This document shows, piece by piece, positions 1 to 5,113 of a DNA stretch of 5,232 nucleotides. This stretch comes from Chloroflexia bacterium (GTDB taxonomy: Bacteria > Chloroflexota > Chloroflexia > Thermomicrobiales > JALYUS01). Each line of letters begins with the position of its first letter. Position 1 is the stretch's first letter. The notes below the pieces were generated by a model that saw nothing but the letters and a program-made list of their open reading frames with translations, was not told where the DNA came from and searched no databases. Made by a program: the position numbers and the translations under genes. Location: contig JAICIL010000312.1 in NCBI GenBank assembly GCA_025924435.1, positions 1 to 5,232 of the forward strand, given 5' to 3'.

Positions 1-163
1 GCGCTTCAACGGCATCGTCCCGCCGCTGATGGAATCGTTCGTCTACGGCGGGCGCGCCGATCAACCGTTCGCGGGCGACTACGCGGCGGCCGTCGCCGCG
101 CGCTTCGGCATTGACGCGGCAATCGTTCGGACGGCGCTGCGAGTGACGGGCGTCACGGCATGA
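1..163 (+). CDS. C-terminal fragment of an unidentified protein
   Basis: The frame beginning at base 2 is open from the window edge to TGA at 161-163 and encodes the last 53 residues of a protein. It starts RFNGIVPPLMESFVYGG and ends in an Ala/Val-rich helix-like stretch (DYAAAVAARFGI, then TALRVTGVTA). Third codon positions are strongly G/C, as in the other real genes here, which supports coding. I do not recognise the family from this tail. An ATG at 160 overlaps the stop (ATGA) in the downstream gene's frame, but the likelier start of that gene is at 211. The 5' end lies outside the window. Confidence 0.6.
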   Translation, partial: RFNGIVPPLMESFVYGGRADQPFAGDYAAAVAARFGIDAAIVRTALRVTGVTA

Positions 164-200
164 CCGGCATACGCGGACGATTCGATCAATGGGCACCCAG

Positions 201-205
201 GGAGG
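201..205 (+). promoter_or_regulatory. Ribosome binding site choosing the DinB-like gene start
   Basis: GGAGG at 201-205, inside the purine run GGAGGGAAGG, lies 5 nt before ATG 211 and 8 nt before ATG 214. The upstream in-frame ATG at 160 has no comparable site and would add 17 residues with no family similarity that I can see. The start is therefore placed at 211, with 214 equally possible. Confidence 0.7.
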
Positions 206-210
206 GAAGG

Positions 211-747
211 ATGATGGAGGAGACCGACGATCTCATCGCCGAGGTTGCCGCAGCGCGGCAGCGTGTCATTGCCGCAATCAGTGACTTCACCGAGGAGCAA
301 GCGACATGGAAGCCTGCGGCGGATGCGTGGTCGGTGGCGCAGGTCGTGGAGCATCTCGTCCTGGCAGAGCACGGCGGGATCATCCGCATCTGGCAGGCGG
401 CGGACGCGCTCCGTCGCGGTGCGCCGATCTGGCAGGGGGAGGCGGTGCATCGCGGACGCCCGATCGAGGCGATCATCGCGACGACCTGGCGCGAGCGAGA
501 AGATGCGCCCGCCAACGCAATGCCGCAGACCAACGGCCCGCTCGCGTATTGGATCGCATCGTTCGCCGCCTGCCAACCGGTGCTTGACGCCCTGGGGCGG
601 ACGCTCGACGGTCTCGACCTGAGCGCGGTCATCGCGCCGCATGTCATCTCCGGCCCGCTCGACGCGTGCCAGCGGCTGGAATTCCTGCGCTGGCACATGG
701 ATCATCACCGGCAACAGATCGCCGAGATTATCGCGTCGTGGCAGTGA
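211..747 (+). CDS. DinB-family (DinB_2-like) putative metal-dependent protein
   Basis: This 178-aa protein has the usual length and layout of the DinB/YfiT-like four-helix-bundle superfamily. Visible hallmarks are an N-terminal helix (LIAEVAAARQRVIAAI), the motif W40-S-V-A-Q-V-V-E-H48-L followed by an acidic residue, and the C-terminal helix motif H162-M-D-H165-H166-R-Q-Q-I. In this superfamily three histidines, one in the WSVxxVxxHL motif and two in the last helix, bind a divalent metal; H48 with H162 and H166 are the candidates. Family members include thiol-dependent transferases and many damage-inducible proteins of unknown activity, so no substrate can be named. No signal peptide or membrane segment is visible, so it is probably cytoplasmic. 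It lies 47 bp after the partial upstream gene and could share its transcript. It converges with the minus-strand gene that ends 11 bp downstream. Confidence 0.88.
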   Translation: MMEETDDLIAEVAAARQRVIAAISDFTEEQATWKPAADAWSVAQVVEHLVLAEHGGIIRIWQAADALRRGAPIWQGEAVHRGRPIEAIIATTWREREDAPANAMPQTNGPLAYWIASFAACQPVLDALGRTLDGLDLSAVIAPHVISGPLDACQRLEFLRWHMDHHRQQIAEIIASWQ

Positions 748-758
748 TGAGGGGAAGT

Positions 759-1118
759 CTATGCCCACTCCTCCAGCCAGCCGTTGATCGTCACGTCGGC
801 GCGCTGGGTGCGGATGCCCTTGAGGCGGCGGATGTAGCCGGAGACGTGCCGCCCGTCGTCCATCGCCAGGACGATCTCGGTATGCGGCTGCAAAAACGAA
901 TCCTTGCGCGCCACTTCCAGCGTGCCCTCCCACGCCGGGGGCAGGATGACGCTGTGGCCGAGCATGTTCTTCCGGTTCGGCGTCATCCGCAGGGTATAGC
1001 GGACATTGGTCGCGATCTGCGTCGTCGTGCGCCGCCCATCCCGCGCCAGCCAGACGACGCCCCGCGTCCCTTCGAGCGCCTCCGGCGGGATGAACTGGAT
1101 CGGGATGCCTTCATCCAT
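759..1118 (-). CDS. Hypothetical 119-aa protein
   Basis: I do not recognise this protein. It is likely real: AAGGAG (complement of 1126-1131) sits 7 nt before the ATG at 1118, third codon positions are strongly G/C, and it fills the space between its neighbours without overlap. It starts MDEGIPIQFIPPEALEG and ends NGWLEEWA. The pattern of short alternating hydrophobic stretches (GVVWLARDG, TEIVLAMDDGRHVSGYIRRL) suggests a small, mostly beta-stranded soluble protein. No Cys, signal peptide or transmembrane helix is seen. It is divergent from the oxygenase gene across a 159-bp spacer and convergent with the DinB-like gene. The longer plus-strand frame across this span is a non-coding extension of the oxygenase frame. 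Confidence 0.75.
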   Translation of the reverse strand: MDEGIPIQFIPPEALEGTRGVVWLARDGRRTTTQIATNVRYTLRMTPNRKNMLGHSVILPPAWEGTLEVARKDSFLQPHTEIVLAMDDGRHVSGYIRRLKGIRTQRADVTINGWLEEWA

Positions 1119-1192
1119 CGCGCTGCTCCTTCCCGGTCGCTACGGGGAGTGTCGCACGAGCGTACCGTACCGCGACGCGGGGCCGGTGGCAA

Positions 1193-1222
1193 TTGGCGGC
1201 GCTCCGCGAAGTTTGCGATAAC
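1193..1222 (+). promoter_or_regulatory. Possible sigma-70-type promoter of the oxygenase gene
   Basis: TTGGCG (1193-1198) and GATAAC (1217-1222) are separated by 18 nt. Each matches 4 of 6 consensus positions (TTGACA and TATAAT). Transcription would begin about 50 nt before the ATG at 1278. The site lies in the spacer between the divergent genes, where a promoter is expected. In high-GC DNA such matches can arise by chance, so this is tentative. I found no equally good promoter for the minus-strand gene. Confidence 0.3.
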
Positions 1223-1277
1223 ACCCGCATCGCTGGTCATGTGTACGCGGGAGACAAAGGAAGCGGGGTGCGCGCCG

Positions 1278-2147
1278 ATGGTCGTGGATCACATTCACAA
1301 CGTCGCGAAGTTCGATGACGGCAGGGCGGAGGAGTATCCCGCCGATCTCTACCGCTTCGACACCGTCGCTACGGGCGTCGAGGGGTTCGCGGCGGTGACG
1401 GACGAAGCCCTCGGCCGCTTCCGCGAGCAGGGCTACCTCGTCATCCACCACGCCTTCACGCCGGAAGAGACCGCCGCCGCGCTGGAAGGGTTGCTCGACC
1501 TGATTGACGGCAAGGCGCCGGGGTTCGACGGCATCCAGTTCGAGGCGTGGGCGCGGGACCGCCTCGGCACGATCCCCCGCGAGCAGAAGCAGGATTACGT
1601 CCGCAAACTGATGGCCTTCACGCCGTACGACGCGCGCCTCGACGCCATCGCGAACCATCCCGCGCTGCTGGCGATCATCCGCAGAATCGTCGCCGACGAG
1701 CCGATGAAGTTCCAGGATATGGCACTCCTCAAGCCGCCGGGCGGCGGGCGCGAGAAGCCGTGGCATCAGGACAAGGCGTTCTTCGACATGGACATCGCCA
1801 ACCCGGTCGTCGGCGTCTGGATCGCGCTCGACCCCGCGACGCCGGAGAACGGCTGCATGCACGTCATCCCCGGCTCGCACAGGGAAGGGCCGGTCGTCCA
1901 TTTCGCCCGGCGGGACTGGCAAATCTGCGACAACGACGTGCAAACCGACCGCGATGTGATGGCGCCGCTCGAACCGGGCGGCGTGCTGCTCTTCGATGGC
2001 CTGATTCATCACGGCACCCCGGCGAACCGCACGAACTGGCGTCGCCGCGCCGTCCAGTTCCACTACACGGGCCGCAATGCCATCTGGACCTCGCAGGAGG
2101 CCCGCCTCGCCATCTTCGGCTCCGAGGGCAAGGACGTGGAGTGCTGA
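1278..2147 (+). CDS. Phytanoyl-CoA dioxygenase (PhyH) family Fe(II)/2-oxoglutarate oxygenase
   Basis: This 289-aa protein has the normal PhyH-family length. The entry motif LGRFREQGYLVIHHAFTPEE opens the domain near residues 45-65. The iron-binding triad is complete: W162-H163-Q-D165 gives the HxD pair and H245 in H-H-G-T-P-A-N gives the distal His. The Arg cluster R255-R257 before AVQFHY supplies the residue expected to bind the 2-oxoglutarate carboxylate. The segment ENGCMHVIPGSH (about 194-205) is typical of the family. Such enzymes hydroxylate small molecules while decarboxylating 2-oxoglutarate. Substrates range from acyl-CoA to ectoine and secondary metabolites, and none can be assigned here. 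ATG 1278 is preferred because the domain follows naturally. AAAGGAAG at 1256-1263 is a rather distant Shine-Dalgarno match (14 nt). ATG 1239 is the alternative but has no site. The frame stays open upstream to 666 only by chance, overlapping two other genes. Confidence 0.92.
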   Translation: MVVDHIHNVAKFDDGRAEEYPADLYRFDTVATGVEGFAAVTDEALGRFREQGYLVIHHAFTPEETAAALEGLLDLIDGKAPGFDGIQFEAWARDRLGTIPREQKQDYVRKLMAFTPYDARLDAIANHPALLAIIRRIVADEPMKFQDMALLKPPGGGREKPWHQDKAFFDMDIANPVVGVWIALDPATPENGCMHVIPGSHREGPVVHFARRDWQICDNDVQTDRDVMAPLEPGGVLLFDGLIHHGTPANRTNWRRRAVQFHYTGRNAIWTSQEARLAIFGSEGKDVEC

Positions 2148-2153
2148 GGCGGG

Positions 2154-2188
2154 CCTAACCTCCGACCCCTTCCCCACCGGGGAAGGGG
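2154..2188. repeat. Palindromic repeat, left copy, with perfect 10-bp hairpin
   Basis: CCCCTTCCCC (2166-2175) and GGGGAAGGGG (2179-2188) form a perfect 10-bp stem with loop ACC. The hairpin begins 18 nt after the oxygenase stop codon. No T-run follows, so it is not a classical intrinsic terminator, although a stem this stable could still end or protect the transcript. The adjoining CCTAACCTCCGACCCCTTCC (2154-2173) recurs in inverted orientation at 2795-2814 with 18 of 20 bases identical. That recurrence points to a dispersed REP-like intergenic repeat. Confidence 0.7.
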
Positions 2189-2246
2189 CGTCTGATATGT
2201 CCTCATCATTCTCGTCGTGTCGGGTTGTTTGTGGCAAAGGTAGTCC

Positions 2247-2813
2247 ATGAATAATTCCCCGCTCAGCCTCATCAGAATGTTCAGCGGCATGGCGTTCGCC
2301 CTATGGCATACGCGCGGCGGTGCGGAATGGGTCATTGATGGTGTCGAGCGACGATACGGCTCCTTTTATCTGCATGGGTGCCATCTTGAGTATCCGCGCA
2401 GAGCCGCGCGACGGGTCAATTATTACTGGCTCGTTGTAGGCGCGCTCCCCACTCCTGTCCGAATCCCCGCGAAGGAGATCAATTCGGCGACGAAGGAAAT
2501 CGAGTCGAAATATGGCTGCGTGCTACTCACGACCATTCCTGCCGCCAAGAGTACACCGGAGGATGTATATCGGCGCGTACGGCGTTGGCGAGCACTCTCG
2601 GATGAAACTTCTGAGATGCGAAGGCGGCGGATGAAATCGCTTGACGCCACACCGGTTCAAGGAGAAAGAGACGAACGGATGAAGGCGCTTACAGAAAAAT
2701 CCTCCCAAGAAGAAAACGAACGAGCGGCGCGGCGAAACCCGATTGTGGATCAGGCAATCAAGGAATTTGAGACCGCTTACCCACGCCGAGGGACGGAAGG
2801 GGCCGGGGGTTAG
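2247..2813 (+). CDS. Orphan 188-aa hypothetical protein of lower GC
   Basis: I do not recognise this protein. AAAGG at 2236-2240 lies 6 nt before the ATG, a good start signal. Residues 1-90 hold the only folded-looking part, with hydrophobic and aromatic stretches (MFSGMAFALWH, GSFYLHGCHLEY, VNYYWLVVGALPTPV) followed by a helix-like EINSATKEIESKYG. The C-terminal half (from about residue 105) is very rich in Arg, Glu and Lys and is probably helical or disordered. Its base composition stands out: sampled 60-base lines run about 48-57% G+C, against well above 65% in the neighbours. The gene lies between inverted copies of a 20-bp repeat, and its last residues (EGAGG, 184-188) and stop codon lie inside the right copy. 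These signs suggest acquired or fast-evolving DNA. The reading frame could still be fortuitous. Confidence 0.55.
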   Translation: MNNSPLSLIRMFSGMAFALWHTRGGAEWVIDGVERRYGSFYLHGCHLEYPRRAARRVNYYWLVVGALPTPVRIPAKEINSATKEIESKYGCVLLTTIPAAKSTPEDVYRRVRRWRALSDETSEMRRRRMKSLDATPVQGERDERMKALTEKSSQEENERAARRNPIVDQAIKEFETAYPRRGTEGAGG

Positions 2814-2814
2814 G
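2795..2814. repeat. Inverted right copy of the 20-bp repeat
   Basis: GGAAGGGGCCGGGGGTTAGG is the reverse complement of 2154-2173 with two differences (18 of 20). It lacks the second hairpin arm present in the left copy. It supplies the last codons and TAG stop of the preceding ORF. The 621 bp between the copies includes that ORF. Confidence 0.65.
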
Positions 2815-2898
2815 TTCCTGCGGGATTGGCACTACGGTTTCAGCATCAATTGGCTCTTTCCGATAGACCATCTCACCCGCTACCATCCGTATTGATCT

Positions 2899-2918
2899 CT
2901 TTCTTTAGCGTGAAAGGA
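2899..2918 (+). promoter_or_regulatory. Leader and ribosome binding site of the SIS isomerase gene
   Basis: AAAGGA (2913-2918) is spaced 8 nt from ATG 2927 and sets that start. For the alternative ATG at 2918 the purine run would directly abut the codon, which is unworkable. CTTTC (2899-2903) can pair with GAAAG (2912-2916), partly covering the site. The string TTTCTTT-AG-CGTGAAAGGA closely resembles the leader of the selenoprotein candidate at 4175-4192. I see no convincing -35/-10 pair in the 112-bp spacer before the gene. Confidence 0.5.
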
Positions 2919-2926
2919 TGGAGGAT

Positions 2927-4003
2927 ATGGCCGAAGCGAGAACGGAACCGTACGCGATGTACACGACGATGCACCGGCAACCGGCGGATGTCCGCATGCT
3001 GCTTGCCGAGGGATGGGAGGGCGCGGGCGAGGCTGCCGCCCTGCTCGCGGATGCGGCGCGCGTCTTCGTCGTCGGGATCGGCACGAGTTTCCACGCCGCA
3101 CAGATCGGCGCGTACCTGCTGCGGAACGCCGGGGCGGACGCCCGCGCCGTGGACTCGCACGAGTTCGCCACCTATCCCTACAGCCTTCGCGGGAATGACG
3201 CGGTGATCGTCATGGCCCATACGGGCAGGAAGCAGTATTCGGGGCGGGCGATCGAGCTGGCGAAGGCGGCCGGCGTGCCGTGCATCGGCATCAGCGGGCG
3301 CGACTCGGAGATGCGCGGGGACGGTCTCGCCTTGGTGCTGCGGACGGTTGCCAGGGAAACGTCGGCGGCATACACGGCGAGCCATCTCGGCGCGCTCACC
3401 GTGCTGGCTCAGGTCGCGACCGCGCTCGGCGAGCGGCGCGGCACGGCGGCGGTGCAGGGCTGGCGGGACGCGCTCGCCGCGTTGCCGGGGCAGATCGAAG
3501 ATGTGTTGCGGCGCGAAGGGGAGATCGAACCCGTCGCCCGCGCGATGGTCGCGGCAAACCCCCGCATCTTCTGCATCGGCGCGGGGCCGAACGCGCCGAC
3601 CGCGACCGAGGCGTCGCTCAAGGCGCGCGAGGCGGCCTACGTGACGATTGACGGCATGAGCCTCGAGCAGTTCCTGCACGGCCCGATGGTGACGGTCAAC
3701 CCGGACGATCGGATCGTCGCGATCGCGGCGGCGGGGCTGGGGATGGACCGCCTCGGGCAGGTCTGCAACGCCCTGCGGCTGATCGGCACGCCGATCTGGG
3801 TGGTCGGCCACGCCGTCGAGGGCGTACCGGACGCGCCGCGCTTCCCGCTGCCCGACCTGCCGGAACCGCTCTCGCCCCTGCTCGCCGTCGTGCCGGTGCA
3901 ACTGCTCGCCTATTATCTGGCGGTGGCGAAGGGCACGAACCCCGACACCTTCCGCCGCGACGACCCGCACTACCTCACCGCCTTCAGCAGCCTGTCCCTC
4001 TAA
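2927..4003 (+). CDS. GlmS-like double-SIS sugar-phosphate isomerase, no glutaminase domain
   Basis: This 358-aa protein corresponds to the isomerase half of glucosamine-6-phosphate synthase, without the N-terminal glutaminase domain. It opens with MYTTMHRQPADVR, equivalent to the GlmS start of domain (M-x-K-E-I-x-E-Q-P). SIS domain 1 shows G-I-G-T-S-F-H (50-56), the sugar-phosphate loop AHTGRKQYSG and RETSAAYTASH. SIS domain 2 shows GAGPNAPTATEASLKAREAAY and EQFLHGP. E235 and H251 match E. coli GlmS E488 and H504, with the same spacing of 16. The closing VPVQLLAYYLAVAKGTNPD matches the GlmS end, but the tail R-R-D-D-P-H (343-348) replaces the LAKSVTVE segment with its ring-opening Lys603. Likely roles are amino-sugar or Amadori-type sugar-phosphate isomerisation or deamination (AgaS/FrlB/NagB-II-like). 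The substrate is unknown. It is cytoplasmic by appearance. Confidence 0.9.
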   Translation: MAEARTEPYAMYTTMHRQPADVRMLLAEGWEGAGEAAALLADAARVFVVGIGTSFHAAQIGAYLLRNAGADARAVDSHEFATYPYSLRGNDAVIVMAHTGRKQYSGRAIELAKAAGVPCIGISGRDSEMRGDGLALVLRTVARETSAAYTASHLGALTVLAQVATALGERRGTAAVQGWRDALAALPGQIEDVLRREGEIEPVARAMVAANPRIFCIGAGPNAPTATEASLKAREAAYVTIDGMSLEQFLHGPMVTVNPDDRIVAIAAAGLGMDRLGQVCNALRLIGTPIWVVGHAVEGVPDAPRFPLPDLPEPLSPLLAVVPVQLLAYYLAVAKGTNPDTFRRDDPHYLTAFSSLSL

Positions 4004-4017
4004 CGCGACAGACCGAT

Positions 4018-4169
4018 TGAACCGCAGAGACGCAGAGGCGCAGAGGACGCAAAGAGGGAAAGAGAAACGAAGAAGGAATCGTGTGCCATCAATCCCTCAT
4101 ACCCGTTGCTTTCCCCGACTTTCGTTCTCCTCCGCGTTTCTCTGTGTTCTCTGTGTTCTCTGTGGTTCA
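4018..4169. repeat. Inverted-repeat element of short CAGAG/CTCTG units
   Basis: The left arm, from TGAACCGCAGAGACGCAGAG at 4018, consists of CGCAGAG-type units of 8-9 bp. The right arm, ending CTCTGTGGTTCA at 4169, has three 9-bp units (TCTCTGTGT twice, then TCTCTGTGG). Reading the right arm in reverse complement gives TGAACCACAGAGAACACAGAG, an imperfect mirror of the left arm, so the whole can fold into a long hairpin around a central segment. Its translations (N-H-R-E-H-R-E-type or L-R-L-C-G-type peptides) are familiar spurious proteins from this kind of dispersed bacterial repeat. It fills almost all of the 198-bp spacer before the selenoprotein candidate. I see no transposase or coding function in it. 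Confidence 0.75.
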
Positions 4170-4174
4170 TTCGT

Positions 4175-4193
4175 TTTCTTTCCGTGAAAGGAG
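4175..4193 (+). promoter_or_regulatory. Ribosome binding site within a small hairpin
   Basis: AAAGGAG (4187-4193) lies 8 nt before ATG 4202, an excellent start signal. CTTTC (4178-4182) and GAAAG (4186-4190) form a 5-bp stem with loop CGT, which can be extended by T4177-G4191, T4176-A4192 and T4175-G4193. The stem would cover the whole Shine-Dalgarno sequence. Whether this regulates translation is unknown, as A-T and G-T pairs make it weak. Confidence 0.5.
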
Positions 4194-4201
4194 CACGATT
4201 C

Positions 4202-4768
4202 ATGAGTCGGATTCGACCGCTTGCGCGCGATGAGGCGCACGCCGACGCGCAGCCTTTTTTCGACCGGGATGAGCGGGCGTTCGGCATTGTGCTGAACACG
4301 ACGCGCGTCTTCGCCTACCGCCCGCCGATCCTCGCGGCGTCGAAGGGGCTGAGTCGGTCGGTCGCGACGGAGGCGACGCTGCCCGAAGGGCTGCGGGCGC
4401 TCGTCTGCGTGCGGGTGGCGATGCTCGTCGGCTGCCCCTTCTGAGTGGACATCAACGCTGCCGGTGGCAGCAACGCGGGCGTCGCCGACGAGAAGATCGC
4501 CGCCCTGCCCGACTTCCGCACCAGCGCCCTCTTCACCGACGCCGAGCGCGCCGCGCTCGAACTGGCGGAGGCGATGACCGCCGCCTCGGTGGACGTTCCG
4601 GACGCGCTCTTCGCGCGGCTGCGCGGCCATTATGACGAGCCCCAACTGGTCGAACTGGCGGCGACCGCCGCGCTGGAGAACTTCCGCGCCCGCTTCAATC
4701 GCGTCTTCCAGATCGAGCCGAACAGCCTCTACTGCCCGATCCAGGGACACGGCGAGGCCAAGACATAA
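4202..4768 (+). CDS. Candidate selenoprotein: AhpD/carboxymuconolactone decarboxylase-like, CxxU motif
   Basis: Read through the TGA at 4442-4444, this is one 188-aa protein of the AhpD-like (CMD) family, which has thiol-based peroxidase-type members. The region before the motif (LPEGLRALVCVRVAMLVG, 60-77) is the family's helix leading to the redox site. The motif is C78-P-F-U81-V-D-I-N, where relatives have C-x-x-C-x-D-I-N/H. After it come the expected G-V-A-D-E-K-I-A-A-L, ERAALELAEAMTAA and the closing ELAATAALENFRARFNRVF. The frame does not shift at TGA. The alternative downstream start, GTG 4445, has no Shine-Dalgarno and would begin in the middle of the motif. A SECIS-like hairpin follows the TGA. 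Selenium at this site would be expected to raise redox reactivity. A TGC-to-TGA nonsense mutation or sequencing error would look the same in one sequence, leaving a pseudogene. The cupin gene follows after 12 bp. Confidence 0.85.
4442..4483 (+). promoter_or_regulatory. UGA plus candidate bacterial SECIS hairpin
   Basis: Beginning 12 nt after the TGA, GCTGCC (4457-4462) and GGCAGC (4466-4471) form a perfect 6-bp stem with loop GGT (4463-4465). From memory, the bacterial SECIS consensus asks for a short upper stem, a small apical loop with G in its first two positions and a UGA-to-loop spacing of about 16-37 nt. Here the loop begins with GG and the spacing is 18 nt. A weak outer helix GAC (4448-4450) with GUC (4481-4483) is possible. 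The element is inside the coding region, as bacterial SECIS elements are, and would bind SelB. Confidence 0.72.
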
Positions 4769-4780
4769 CGGGGGATTTAC

Positions 4781-5113
4781 ATGCAGGCATACGATCTTGA
4801 CGAACTGCTCGCCGCGCACGCGGAGGCGGGCGCGCTCTACCACGAGTTCCTGCGCGAGCCGTCCCTCAGCACGGGGCTGTATCTCCTGCCCGCCGGGACG
4901 CGCGACCCGCAGCAGCCGCATACCGAGGACGAGGTCTACTACGTGATCGGCGGGAGCGGGCAGATCATGGTCGCGGGGGAGGATCGCGCGGTGCGGGCAG
5001 GCAGCGTCGTCTTCGTCGCGGCGGGCGTCGAGCACCGCTTCCACACGATCGCGGAGGACTTGACGATCCTCGTCTTCTTCGCGCCCCCGCGCCGTTCGCA
5101 GGCCGCCGGATAG
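4781..5113 (+). CDS. Small single-domain cupin protein
   Basis: This 110-aa protein is a minimal cupin beta-barrel. Cupin motif 1 spans about 39-58 (G39-T-R-D-P-Q-Q45-P-H47-T-E-D-E51, then VYYVIGGSG), and motif 2 spans about 74-87 (G74-S-V-V-F-V-A-A-G-V-E-H85-R-F). H47, E51 and H85 are the likely metal ligands. The first His of the usual HxH is Gln here (Q45), and the usual Pro of motif 2 is Ala, so metal binding may be altered. Cupins of this kind include dioxygenases, isomerases and sugar- or ligand-binding proteins, and the activity cannot be named. GGGGG (4770-4774) lies 6 nt before the ATG. The gap to the preceding stop is only 12 bp, so co-transcription and a linked redox or metabolic role with the AhpD-like protein are likely. 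No signal peptide is visible. Confidence 0.88.
   Translation: MQAYDLDELLAAHAEAGALYHEFLREPSLSTGLYLLPAGTRDPQQPHTEDEVYYVIGGSGQIMVAGEDRAVRAGSVVFVAAGVEHRFHTIAEDLTILVFFAPPRRSQAAG

Noticed and set aside
160..210. ATG 160 overlapping the upstream stop (ATGA) as the DinB-like start
   Set aside because: Translational coupling is possible, but a strong GGAGG directly precedes ATG 211/214 and the extra 17 residues show no family similarity.
79..933. 284-aa minus-strand frame
   Set aside because: It overlaps the DinB-like gene in antisense and the 119-aa minus-strand gene in another frame. It has a low-complexity Arg-rich translation.
666..1277. Long N-terminal extension of the oxygenase
   Set aside because: The upstream open frame covers the end of the DinB-like gene and the whole opposite-strand gene, and its translation is Arg-rich nonsense. 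The family domain starts after ATG 1278.
1140..2237. 365-aa minus-strand frame
   Set aside because: It is antisense to the oxygenase gene, whose iron-binding triad is complete on the plus strand.
2873..3970. 365-aa minus-strand frame
   Set aside because: It is antisense to the clearly assigned SIS isomerase and has an Arg/His-rich composition with no family motif.
4131..4169. CRISPR-like short tandem units
   Set aside because: The 9-bp units are contiguous with no spacers and belong to the inverted-repeat element.
4445..4768. Separate gene starting at GTG 4445
   Set aside because: It has no Shine-Dalgarno, starts immediately after an in-frame TGA, and would begin inside the conserved redox motif of a family whose N-terminal half is encoded directly upstream in the same frame.
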